Part shown: one piece after another, positions 32,381 to 40,632 of the stretch
How positions within the stretch are numbered: position 1 is the stretch's first letter
Layout of the letters: each line of letters opens with the position of its first letter
Source: Streptomyces sp. Tue6028
Lineage (GTDB): Bacteria; Actinomycetota; Actinomycetes; Streptomycetales; Streptomycetaceae
Length of the DNA: 64,000 nt
Direction: 5' to 3'
Assembly: GCF_002300165.1 (NCBI RefSeq)
Contig: NZ_MLCE01000003.1
Coordinates: 124,001-188,000 of the forward strand
Translations under genes and position numbers: made by a program
The notes under the pieces: generated by a model
Seen by the model: only the letters and a program-made list of their open reading frames with translations
The model's database searches: none
What the model was told of the DNA's origin: nothing

Positions 32381-35300
32381 GTGGTGAACACTAGAGGCGG
32401 CGACGCGGAGAACACCGACTCGTCCATACCCCACGTCCCCCGTCCGCTGCGCCAGACGCACGACCTGCGGACCCTACAGGCCGTACTGCCCATGGACCGA
32501 CACCGCATACGCATGCTGCTGCTCGATGCCGTCGACGAGGACCGGCGCGATGTCGACGTGCTGCTGACCGCGCTCCAGCAGGCGGTGGCCGAGGTGCACG
32601 GCCTGGGCGGCATGGTGCATCTCCCGGGCGGCGGCATGAGCGGCATCCTCTACCTGGTCGCCGACAGTGGCCTGCCGGAGTCGATGACCCGGCCCTGGCT
32701 CATCATCCCGGTACGGGGCACGGCGCCGCCCAGCAAGGCAGCCCGCAACGACACCGTCGCCTGGCAGCCCGACCTGGCCCCGCCCGACCCGGTGCCGGGC
32801 CGCGACCCTGCCGCCATGTGGCCCGCCCGGCTCACCGCCGGAATCGGTCACCTGGCCGTCCCCATCGCGGGAGGCGGCTCGCGCCGCGGTGCGCTCTCCG
32901 TCCTCTTCGCACCGGGCGCCACGGTCGGCGCGGCGGAGCGCGCGTTTCTGAGCGAGGTCGCGGCCTGGATGTCCGAGAGGCTCAAGTCGTCCGGGATCCT
33001 CAACCCGTCCCCCACGCTGCTGCGCGCCCTGGAGAACGAGCCGGAACCCCGGGATGCCGCCTCCCCGTGGGACGACGGGGAAAGGGCGCCCATCCTCACG
33101 TACACCTGGGACCTGCGCACCGGTGCGCTGACCTCCGACACGCCCGTCGAGGAGGTGCTGCCCGGCATCGATCCGGAGGTGATGGGCGGCGGCATCGAGG
33201 CGTGGGCGGAGCTGATCCACCCGGACGACCTGCCGAGTGCGGTGGCCGGCTTCGACACGGGCATCCAGCTGCGCGGCGGCTTCCAGAACGAGTACCGGAT
33301 CCGTCGCCAGGACGGCACATACATCTGGATCGAAGCCGGAGCCAGGACGATCACCGACGCGGAGGGGACGCCGGTGAAGGTGATCGGCACCCTTCGGGAC
33401 AGCAGTGAGACCCATGCCGCCGCCGAGTCGGTGGGGCGGGCGCTGCGGCACATGAGTGACGGCTTCGTGTCCCTGGACTCGGACTGGCGCATCGGATTTC
33501 TCAATCAGGCCGCCGAACGGCTCCTGGGCGCCGCGGGAGATGTGGCCGGAGCCGTGCTCTGGGACATTCCCGCGGTGCGTGCCGTGCCGGGGCTGGAGCA
33601 GCGGTGCCGGGCCACGGCGGCCGAGGGCCGGCCGGCCGGGTTCGACGTACCCGGTTCGGACGGGGCGTCCTGGTACCACCTGCGGCTGGTGCCGGTGCCG
33701 GAAGGCCTCACGCTCTACATCACCGACACCACCGAGCGGCATCTGCGGGAGGCCGAACGCGTCGCCGCGGAGCGGGCGGCCGCGGAGCGCGCTTCCCTGG
33801 TGCAGCAGATCACTCGGGAGCTGGCCGAGGCCGTCACGGCCCAGGACGTGATGACGGCGGTGGCCGACGTCGTGATGGCCCCCCTCGGGGCCAGCGGACT
33901 CATCATGCTCGGCGTGGTCGGCGACCGGCTGGACGTGATCGGCTCCCAGGGGTATTCGGACCACTTCACCCGACTGCTGGACGGGCAGTGGACGCTGCGG
34001 GACACCACGAGCCCGGTGGTGGACGCCCTGCGGACCCGCACGCCCCTCTGTGTGTCCTCCCCCGAGGAGTTCCTGAAGCGGTACCCGGGGACCGAGATCC
34101 TGATCAAGGAGGGCGGCAAGCAGGCGTGGGCCTTCCTGCCGTTGGCCGTATCGGGGCGCGGGATCGGCGCGGCGGTGATCGGCTTCCAGGAGCCGCGCGT
34201 GCTGGACGACGACGAACAAACACTGCTGACCGCGCTCAGCGGACTGATCGCACAGGCCCTTGAGCGGGCCGGGCTCTACGACGACGCGACGACCCGGGCC
34301 CGTACGCTCCAGCGCAGCCTGCTTCCGCAGGCACTCCCCGAGCTGCCCGAGGTGACGACGGCGGCGCGCTATCAGTCGGCCAAGCAGGGAGCCGACGTCG
34401 GTGGCGACTGGTACGACGTGATCCCGCTCTCCGCGGCCCGGGTGGCGCTCGTGATCGGCGACGTGATGGGCCACGGCATGGCCGAGGCCGCCACCATGGG
34501 CAGGCTCCGCACCGCCGTCCGCACGCTGTCCGAGCTGGAGCTGCCGCCCGACGAGATCCTCGGCCACCTCAACGACATCGTCGGCGAACTGGGCACCGAT
34601 GCCTTCGTGACCTGTCTGTACGGCATCTACGACCCTGTGACCCGGTGTCTGTCGTACGCCAGCGCCGGTCAGCCGCCCCCGGCGGTGGCCCACCCCGACG
34701 GCACCGTCACCTTCTTGTCGATGACCCCCGACCCACCGCTGGGCGTGGCCGCTCCGCCCTTCGAGACCCGCGAGACCCTGCTGCCCGCCGACAGCCTGCT
34801 CGCCCTCTACAGCGACGGCCTGGTCGAGAGCAAGGACAGGGACGTCACCACCGGCATGAACCGCCTCGCCGAGCTGCTCCGCGAGTCCGTGCAGGCCATG
34901 CCGGACTCGACGGCGGACGCGTCCGACCTGGACGTCCTGTGTGCCGCCCTCACCTCCGCGCTCCTCCCCGCCCACGGCGCGTTGATCGACGACGCCGCCC
35001 TGCTGCTGGTCCGCACCCACTCGCTGGACGCGGAGAACGTCGCCGAGTGGACGTTGCCCGAGGACCCGGTCGCTGCGGGCCAGGCCCGCACCCTGGCCCG
35101 CGCCCAGCTCTCCGACTGGGACCTCGCCGACGAGGACCTGATCATGACCACCGAACTCCTGGTCAGCGAGCTGGTCGGGAACGTCGTCCGGCACGCCTAT
35201 GGGCCCATCCGGCTGCGTATGCTCCGCAGCCGCGCACTGATCTGCGAGGTCTCCGACGCCAGTCTGACCACACCGCACATCCGCCACTCCTCCGCCACCG

Positions 35301-35419
35301 ACGAGGGCGGCCGCGGCCTGCAGCTCATCTCCGCGCTCTGCCAGCGCTGGGGCACCCGCCACACCCGCACCGGCAAGTCCATCTGGACCGAACAGCCCCT
35401 CCCCAGCGCCTCGGCCTGA
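32381..35419 (+). CDS. Large PAS/GAF-controlled SpoIIE-type phosphatase with C-terminal anti-sigma-like ATPase
   Basis: About 1012 residues from GTG 32381 (GGAGG upstream); the frame is also open to an ATG at 32288. N-terminal GAF-like region (residues about 50-215), PAS 1 near 240-345 (YTWDLRTGALTSDTPVEEVLPG then EYRIRRQDGTYIWIEAG), PAS 2 about 350-460 (HMSDGFVSLDSDWRIGFLNQAAERLLG) and GAF about 490-640. The PP2C/SpoIIE domain (about 645-860) keeps metal-binding Asp residues in ADVGGDWYD, VIGDVMGHGMAEAA and LALYSDGLVESKD. The end (about 890-1000) is an HATPase_c domain (ELLVSELVGNVVRHA, EGGRGLQLI) like RsbW/SpoIIAB. It thus may dephosphorylate an anti-anti-sigma factor and also act as its kinase, under PAS/GAF sensing. 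No transmembrane segment is seen. No sigma partner lies adjacent. Confidence 0.92.
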   Translation: MVNTRGGDAENTDSSIPHVPRPLRQTHDLRTLQAVLPMDRHRIRMLLLDAVDEDRRDVDVLLTALQQAVAEVHGLGGMVHLPGGGMSGILYLVADSGLPESMTRPWLIIPVRGTAPPSKAARNDTVAWQPDLAPPDPVPGRDPAAMWPARLTAGIGHLAVPIAGGGSRRGALSVLFAPGATVGAAERAFLSEVAAWMSERLKSSGILNPSPTLLRALENEPEPRDAASPWDDGERAPILTYTWDLRTGALTSDTPVEEVLPGIDPEVMGGGIEAWAELIHPDDLPSAVAGFDTGIQLRGGFQNEYRIRRQDGTYIWIEAGARTITDAEGTPVKVIGTLRDSSETHAAAESVGRALRHMSDGFVSLDSDWRIGFLNQAAERLLGAAGDVAGAVLWDIPAVRAVPGLEQRCRATAAEGRPAGFDVPGSDGASWYHLRLVPVPEGLTLYITDTTERHLREAERVAAERAAAERASLVQQITRELAEAVTAQDVMTAVADVVMAPLGASGLIMLGVVGDRLDVIGSQGYSDHFTRLLDGQWTLRDTTSPVVDALRTRTPLCVSSPEEFLKRYPGTEILIKEGGKQAWAFLPLAVSGRGIGAAVIGFQEPRVLDDDEQTLLTALSGLIAQALERAGLYDDATTRARTLQRSLLPQALPELPEVTTAARYQSAKQGADVGGDWYDVIPLSAARVALVIGDVMGHGMAEAATMGRLRTAVRTLSELELPPDEILGHLNDIVGELGTDAFVTCLYGIYDPVTRCLSYASAGQPPPAVAHPDGTVTFLSMTPDPPLGVAAPPFETRETLLPADSLLALYSDGLVESKDRDVTTGMNRLAELLRESVQAMPDSTADASDLDVLCAALTSALLPAHGALIDDAALLLVRTHSLDAENVAEWTLPEDPVAAGQARTLARAQLSDWDLADEDLIMTTELLVSELVGNVVRHAYGPIRLRMLRSRALICEVSDASLTTPHIRHSSATDEGGRGLQLISALCQRWGTRHTRTGKSIWTEQPLPSASA

Positions 35420-35611
35420 TCATTGCGCCGAGGCGGCGCTCCTTTCGTCGACCTTCGAGGCCCTGAACCGCCCTTCCCTGAGACGGCATGGGGGTTGCAC
35501 GCACAGACCGCCCCCGAAGTATGTTGTCCCACCACATGTGCGCCCGACCTGCGTGTTCCTACCGTGTGCCGACACGTACCCGTCCCCACCGCACACGAGG
35601 AAGTGGCGCAC

Positions 35612-37012
35612 ATGGCCTCCGCAGCAACCGCTCCCCCATCCCCGGGCACTCCCGCCAATCTCAAGCGCATCGTCGCCGCGAGCCTCATCGGCACGACCAT
35701 CGAGTGGTACGACTTCTTCCTCTACGGCTCCGCCGCCGCCCTGGTGTTCAACAAGCTCTTCTTCCCTGACTCCGACCCGCTCGTCGGCACGCTGCTCTCG
35801 TTCCTGACGTACGCGGTGGGGTTCGCGGCCCGGCCCATCGGCGCGCTCGTCTTCGGGCACTACGGCGACCGGCTCGGGCGCAAGAAGCTGCTGGTGATCA
35901 GCCTGTTGATGATGGGCGGAGCGACGTTCGCGATCGGACTGCTGCCCACGCACGCCACGGTCGGCTCGGCCGCACCGGTGCTGCTGACCACGCTGCGCCT
36001 GGTGCAGGGATTCGCGCTGGGCGGCGAATGGGGCGGCGCCGTCCTGCTGGTGTCCGAGCACGGAGACGCCAAGCGCCGCGGCTTCTGGGCCTCGTGGCCG
36101 CAGACCGGCGCGCCGGCGGGGCAGCTCCTGGCCACCGGTGTGCTGTCGCTGCTCACCGCCACCCTGTCCGACGACGCGTTCGGCTCCTGGGGCTGGCGCG
36201 TCCCGTTCCTGCTCTCAGGCCTCCTGGTGATGGTCGGTTTGTGGATACGTCTTTCGGTCGATGAATCCCCGGTGTTCAAGCAGGCGTTGGCGCAGGCCGA
36301 GGCCCGCAAGGCGGCCACCTCGGACGACTCGGAGGTGGAGAAGCTGCCGCTGGTCGCGGTACTGCGGCACCACTGGCGGGACGTGATCATCGCGATGGGC
36401 GCCCGGATGGCGGAGAACATCAGCTACTACGTGATCACCGCCTTCGTCCTCGTGTACGCGACGACCGCCGCGGACGTCTCCAAGCAGACGGCACTGAACG
36501 CCGTACTCATCGCGTCCGCCGTGCACTTCGCGGTGATTCCGGCCTGGGGCGCGCTCTCGGACCGGATCGGCCGCAGGCCCGTCTATCTGCTGGGCGCCGC
36601 CGGCGTCGGGCTGTGGGCCTTCCCCTTCTTCTCGCTCGTGGACACCGGCAGCTTCGGGAACCTGATCCTCGCCATCACGGTCGGCCTGGTGCTGCACGGC
36701 GCGATGTACGCGCCGCAGGCGGCCTTCTTCTCCGAGATGTTCGCGACGCGGATGCGCTACTCCGGCGCCTCCATCGGCGCGCAGTTCGCCTCGGTCGCCG
36801 CCGGTGCGCCCGCGCCCCTCATCGCCACCGCGCTGCTCGACTCCACCGGCGGCTCCACCATGATCTCCCTGTACGTGATCGCGGCGGCCGTCCTGACGCT
36901 GGTCGCGGTGGGCTGTGCCAAGGAGACCAGGCACCGCGATCTGGCCGATGTGGACGCGCCGGTCGAGAACCGTCCCGCCGCGGCGGAGAAGGCGGACGCC
37001 CGCACCGCCTGA
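35612..37012 (+). CDS. MFS transporter, metabolite:H+ symporter type
   Basis: 466 residues from ATG 35612 (GAGGAAG upstream). Twelve helices; the first starts after KRIVAASLIGTTIEWYDFFLYGSAAALVF, the typical opening of the metabolite:H+ symporter (ProP/shikimate/citrate) subfamily. Signature loops are GHYGDRLGRKKLLVIS (between TM2 and TM3) and SDRIGRRPVYLLG (TM8-9). A cytoplasmic linker carries RKAATSDDSEVEKL. It is expected to import a small organic acid or betaine with protons. The next convergent genes are a GAF/PucR-type regulator and a 3-hydroxybutyrate dehydrogenase, which suggests a hydroxy-acid substrate. That is inference. Confidence 0.9.
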   Translation: MASAATAPPSPGTPANLKRIVAASLIGTTIEWYDFFLYGSAAALVFNKLFFPDSDPLVGTLLSFLTYAVGFAARPIGALVFGHYGDRLGRKKLLVISLLMMGGATFAIGLLPTHATVGSAAPVLLTTLRLVQGFALGGEWGGAVLLVSEHGDAKRRGFWASWPQTGAPAGQLLATGVLSLLTATLSDDAFGSWGWRVPFLLSGLLVMVGLWIRLSVDESPVFKQALAQAEARKAATSDDSEVEKLPLVAVLRHHWRDVIIAMGARMAENISYYVITAFVLVYATTAADVSKQTALNAVLIASAVHFAVIPAWGALSDRIGRRPVYLLGAAGVGLWAFPFFSLVDTGSFGNLILAITVGLVLHGAMYAPQAAFFSEMFATRMRYSGASIGAQFASVAAGAPAPLIATALLDSTGGSTMISLYVIAAAVLTLVAVGCAKETRHRDLADVDAPVENRPAAAEKADARTA

Positions 37013-37057
37013 GCCTCCGGCCCGGTCCTCGCACCGCGCCGAAGGGAAACCCTTCGC

Positions 37058-37090
37058 TGACCCCCGTGCGCGCGACGCGCACGGGGGTCA
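37058..37090. terminator. Bidirectional terminator containing a stop codon
   Basis: TGACCCCCGTGCGCG-CGA-CGCGCACGGGGGTCA, a perfect 15-bp stem with a 3-nt loop, between two convergent genes. The last arm contains the stop codon (37088-37090) of the minus-strand regulator. Confidence 0.85.
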
Positions 37091-39013
37091 GCGCCGTGCG
37101 GTGGTCGACAACCGGTGCAGCCGCAGGGCGAGTTGGATCTCCAGGGCGCGCGCGGGGCTCTGCCAGTCGTCCCCCAGCAGCCGTCCGACCCGCTCCAGCC
37201 GCTGCGCCACCGTGTTCACATGCACATGCAGGTCGTCCTTCGTGCGGGCCGGGCTCATGCCGCACGCGAAATAGGCGTCCATGGTGCGCAGCAGATCGGT
37301 CCCGCGGCGTTCGTCGTAGTCCACGACGCTTCCGATGGTGCGCTCGACGAATCCCGAGATGTCCCGGTCCCCGGCCAGAAGCAGTCCCAGGAAGCCGAAG
37401 TCCTCGGCGGCCGCGCCGTCCCCGGTGCGGCCGAGCAGCCGCAGGGCCTCCAGACAGCGCTGCCCCTCCGCGTACGCCGACGCCACCGCTTCGGGGCGGG
37501 CGGCGAGTTGCTCGACGGGCGCGGAGGCGCCCACGGTGACCCCTTCGCTCACCGCGCCGCCGAGGTGCCGCGCCGTACGCCGGGCCAGGTCCGTCGCGGT
37601 GTCACCGGTCTCCAGGGGAAGCAGCAGTACGGTGCCGCCGTCCCGGGCGGCGGCCAGTCCGTGCCGGGTGGTGGCGAGATGGGAGGCGGCCGCCCACAGG
37701 CGTCTGCGTCCGGCCGCCTCGCGGTCGGCGTCCAGGGCGGCGGTGTCCAGCCGGGCGGCCAGCACGACATGGGGCCGGTCGAGATCGGCCTGGAGTCGGG
37801 CGGCCCGCTCGCGCAGCAGACGCGGATCGCGGTCACGCGCGTCCAGCAGGTCGTCCAGCAGCTCGCCCCTGACGCGCTGCTCGGCGTCGGACGCCGAGCG
37901 CCGGGCGAGCAGAAGGAGCGAGGTGACCATCGCCGCGCGCTCCAGGGTGCGCTGGTCGACCGGGTCCAGGCCCGGATGCCCGTGCAGCACCAGCGCGCCG
38001 AGCAGCTCGCCACCGGCGGCGACCGCGGCGACCCAGTCGTCCTTGTGCCGCACGGCGTGGCCGTCGGCGCGGGACGCCTCCACCGCGGCGGCCGGTGCCT
38101 CGTCCGCCTCGGCGAACTCGACGGCACCGTCGAGGACCTCCGACACGGCGGCGGCCACGTCGTGCACTCCGCCACCGCGCAGCACGAGCTCGGCGAGCCG
38201 GTCGTGGATGTCCGACGCCCGCTCGATCACTCCGCTGCGGTCCCTGATGATCTCGTGGGCGCGGCCGAGGCGGTCCAGTGCGGAACGGGTCTCCGCGAGC
38301 CGGTTCGCCGTGTCGATGGCGGCGGCGGCCAGGGCCGCGAACGAGCCGAGCAGGGCGATCTGCTCGCGCTCGAACACCCGCGCACGGCGGTCCGCGGCGA
38401 ACAGGACGCCGATGACCTGGGAACCGATCATCAGCGGCACACCGAGGATCGCGACGAGTCCTTCGTCCCGCACGCCCGCGTCGATGGTGTGGGTGTGCTG
38501 GAAGCGCGCGTCCTTGAAGTAGTCGTCGGTGACATAGGGACGGGCGGTCTGCGCGACGAGCCCGCCGAGGCCCTCACCCATGCCGAGGCGCAGCTGCTGG
38601 AAGCGCGCGGCGACCGAGCCCTCGGTGACTCTCATATAGGTGTCGCCGCGGTCCGAGTCGTTCAGGCTGAGGTAGGCGACGTCGGTGCTCAGCAGTGAGC
38701 GGGCCCGCTGGACGATCGCCTGCAGCACGGCATCGAGGTCGCGCAGGCCCGCCAGGTCGTGCGCCGTCTCGAACAGCGCCGAGAGCTCGGCCTCCCGTCG
38801 GCGCCGGCCCTCCATGTCCGAGCGCACGCGCAGGGCGAGCAGCCGGGCCCGGTCGAGCGCGGCGACGCGCTCGGCGGACCGGCCCTCGGCGCGGGCGAGC
38901 AGCACCGGCTGCTCGTACGCGTCGGCGGACGCGCCGCGAGCCAGGAGCTCCAGGAACGGCGCCTCGGCGCTGTCGGCGAAGGACTCGACGGAGGGGACGT
39001 GATCGCGGGACAT
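37088..39013 (-). CDS. GAF-domain PucR/CdaR-type transcriptional regulator
   Basis: 641 residues from ATG 39011-39013 (MSRDHVPSVESFADSAEAPF); an ATG at 39029-39031 is equally possible and neither has a strong ribosome-binding site. A coiled linker near 50-80 precedes a GAF domain (about 85-245: ETAHDLAGLRDLDAVLQAIVQRARSLL...VYVTDDYF..VGVLFAADRRARVF). A second helical/linker region and a PucR-like middle region follow. The C-terminal helix-turn-helix (HTH_30) is MDAYFACGMSPARTKDDLHVHVNTVAQRLERVGRLL. Such proteins usually activate adjacent catabolic genes in response to a small ligand. Neighbours are the MFS permease (convergent) and the 3-hydroxybutyrate dehydrogenase (same strand, upstream). 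Confidence 0.85.
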   Translation of the reverse strand: MSRDHVPSVESFADSAEAPFLELLARGASADAYEQPVLLARAEGRSAERVAALDRARLLALRVRSDMEGRRRREAELSALFETAHDLAGLRDLDAVLQAIVQRARSLLSTDVAYLSLNDSDRGDTYMRVTEGSVAARFQQLRLGMGEGLGGLVAQTARPYVTDDYFKDARFQHTHTIDAGVRDEGLVAILGVPLMIGSQVIGVLFAADRRARVFEREQIALLGSFAALAAAAIDTANRLAETRSALDRLGRAHEIIRDRSGVIERASDIHDRLAELVLRGGGVHDVAAAVSEVLDGAVEFAEADEAPAAAVEASRADGHAVRHKDDWVAAVAAGGELLGALVLHGHPGLDPVDQRTLERAAMVTSLLLLARRSASDAEQRVRGELLDDLLDARDRDPRLLRERAARLQADLDRPHVVLAARLDTAALDADREAAGRRRLWAAASHLATTRHGLAAARDGGTVLLLPLETGDTATDLARRTARHLGGAVSEGVTVGASAPVEQLAARPEAVASAYAEGQRCLEALRLLGRTGDGAAAEDFGFLGLLLAGDRDISGFVERTIGSVVDYDERRGTDLLRTMDAYFACGMSPARTKDDLHVHVNTVAQRLERVGRLLGDDWQSPARALEIQLALRLHRLSTTARR

Positions 39014-39261
39014 GGTCACAGGATTGCGCATCTCGGGGCCGGTGCCACCGGCCTGTGGACAACTCCCGGCCCGCACCGGACACCGGCCGGTCGCGACCGG
39101 CACGGCTCGGCTCGGGTCGCTGCCCGCGACCGGCGGCCGGCGGCGCGCGGGGCGCTACGGCAGGCGGCCGGCAGCGCGGACAGCGGTGCGGACGGTGCTC
39201 CGGCCTGCGTCGGACGGCACGGGTGGCGGTGCGGCCGGCGTGCGGGAGCGGGAATCACGGT

Positions 39262-40062
39262 TCAGTGGGCGGTCCAGCCCCCGTCCAGCACCAGGGACGT
39301 ACCGGTGATGAAAGCCGCCTGCGGGCTGCACAGATAGGCCACCGCCTCGGCGACCTCCTCCGGTTCGATCAGCCGCTTGACCGCGCTGTCCTGGAGCAGC
39401 ACCTCGCTGAGGACCTGCTCGCGCGGGATCCCGTGCGCCCGCGCCTGATCGGCGAGCTGCTTCTCCACCAAGGGGGTCCGCACGTAAGCGGGGTTCACGC
39501 AGTTCGAGGTGACCCCGTGAGGCGCGCCCTCGAGCGCGGTGGTCTTGGAGAGCCCTTCGAGTCCGTGCTTCGCGGCCACATAGGCCGACTTGAACGCCGA
39601 GGCGCGCAGCCCGTGGACCGAGGAGACGTTGACGACGCGGCCCCAGCCCTGCCCGTACATGTGGGGCAGGGCGCCGCGGATGAGCCGGAACGGCGCCTCC
39701 AGCATCACGGTGAGCACGGTGTGGAAGACGTCGGGCGGAAACTCCTCGATCGGGCGCACCAGTTGCAGTCCGGCGTTGTTGACCAGGACGTCGGTGCCCG
39801 CCGCGGCCTGTTCCGCCGCGTCGAGGTCGGTGAGGTCGAGGACGTGCGGCTCGACGGTTCCGGCGAGGCCGTGTGCGTGCTCGGCGAGCACATCCAGGCC
39901 CGCGGAGTCCCGGTCCACCGCTCTGACCTTGGCTCCGGCGGCGGCCAGCCGCAGCGCGCAGGCGCGGCCGATGCCGCCCGCGGCGCCGGTGACGAGCGCG
40001 GTGCGGCCGCCGAGATCGAGTGCGGGGGCGTGGGGGCCCTGGTGGGCGCTGGGCGCGGTCAT
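39262..40062 (-). CDS. 3-hydroxybutyrate dehydrogenase, short-chain dehydrogenase family
   Basis: 266 residues, ATG 40060-40062. Cofactor motif TGAAGGIGRACALRL; VLVNNAGLQLVRPIEEFP; catalytic Ser in VVNVSSVHG; Y-x3-K in SAYVAAKHGLEGLSKTTALE. The sequences NCVNPAYVRTPLVEKQ, LLQDSAVKRLIEPEEVAEAV and FITGTSLVLDGGW fit the bacterial D-3-hydroxybutyrate dehydrogenase subgroup. It converts (R)-3-hydroxybutyrate to acetoacetate with NAD+. It follows 60 bp after the Nudix gene on the same strand, with a small inverted repeat between. An upstream basic/Pro stretch of about 18 residues is longer than in most relatives. Confidence 0.85.
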   Translation of the reverse strand: MTAPSAHQGPHAPALDLGGRTALVTGAAGGIGRACALRLAAAGAKVRAVDRDSAGLDVLAEHAHGLAGTVEPHVLDLTDLDAAEQAAAGTDVLVNNAGLQLVRPIEEFPPDVFHTVLTVMLEAPFRLIRGALPHMYGQGWGRVVNVSSVHGLRASAFKSAYVAAKHGLEGLSKTTALEGAPHGVTSNCVNPAYVRTPLVEKQLADQARAHGIPREQVLSEVLLQDSAVKRLIEPEEVAEAVAYLCSPQAAFITGTSLVLDGGWTAH

Positions 40063-40097
40063 GACTTGACCCTAGGCAGCACCCACGCGCCGACCGA

Positions 40098-40110
40098 TGT
40101 GGTCACCACA
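40098..40110. promoter_or_regulatory. Small inverted repeat before the 3-hydroxybutyrate dehydrogenase gene
   Basis: TGTGGT-C-ACCACA, 36 bp before the start at 40062. A similar spaced form, TGTTGTCCCACCACA, lies at 35522-35536 before the MFS gene. It may be an operator; short, so weak. Confidence 0.35.
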
Positions 40111-40122
40111 CACAGTTCGGTG

Positions 40123-40596
40123 TCAGGTCGTAGGGTCGAACCATGTGGGTCCGTCGGACAGGGCCTGCTTGATCCGGAAGAGCGCGGTGTCCCGGAGCTC
40201 CGGCAGGGCATCCACGTCGAACCAGCCGACCTCCAGCGATTCGTCGTCGTTGACCCGGGCCTCACCGCCGACCGCACGGCACCGGAACGTGGTGTCCATG
40301 AACTGGCAGATGTCGCCGTTGTCGAAGGTGACCTGCTTCCCGGCCCGGACCAGGACGACGCGCTCGACCACGCAGCGTACGGCGGTCTCCTCGTAGACCT
40401 CGCGTACGGCGCAGGCCGCCGGCTGCTCCCCCGGGTCCGGGATCCCGGAGATCAGCGCCCACTCGTGGTTGTCCGAACGCTGCCCGAGCAGCACTCTGCC
40501 GTCGTCGTCGAAGACCACGGCGCTGACGCCGGGGAGCCAGAGCAACTGGTGCCCCGCGGAGGCCCGGATCGTGCGGATGAAGTCGGGAGTAGCCAT
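40123..40596 (-). CDS. Nudix hydrolase
   Basis: 157 residues, ATG 40594-40596. The Nudix box is intact: G-I-P-D-P-G-E-(x7)-R-E-V-Y-E-E-T-A-V, with the metal-binding Glu pair. Nearby are VSAVVFDDDGRVLLGQRSDN and ALISGIPDPGEQ. The fold hydrolyses a nucleoside diphosphate linked to another group (X). It lacks features that would fix the substrate; the short size fits MutT/ADP-ribose-type pyrophosphohydrolases. It lies between the 3-hydroxybutyrate dehydrogenase gene and the N-acyltransferase gene, with short spacing on both sides. Confidence 0.9.
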   Translation of the reverse strand: MATPDFIRTIRASAGHQLLWLPGVSAVVFDDDGRVLLGQRSDNHEWALISGIPDPGEQPAACAVREVYEETAVRCVVERVVLVRAGKQVTFDNGDICQFMDTTFRCRAVGGEARVNDDESLEVGWFDVDALPELRDTALFRIKQALSDGPTWFDPTT

Positions 40597-40632
40597 GCCC
40601 CGACCCTAACGGCCCGGCTCGGCCGCCTCCCG

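Noticed and set aside
32474..35362. 962-residue open frame on the minus strand opposite the SpoIIE-type gene
   Set aside because: High-GC antisense shadow: no domain, Gly/Arg/His-rich composition, and the plus strand has full catalytic motifs and codon bias.
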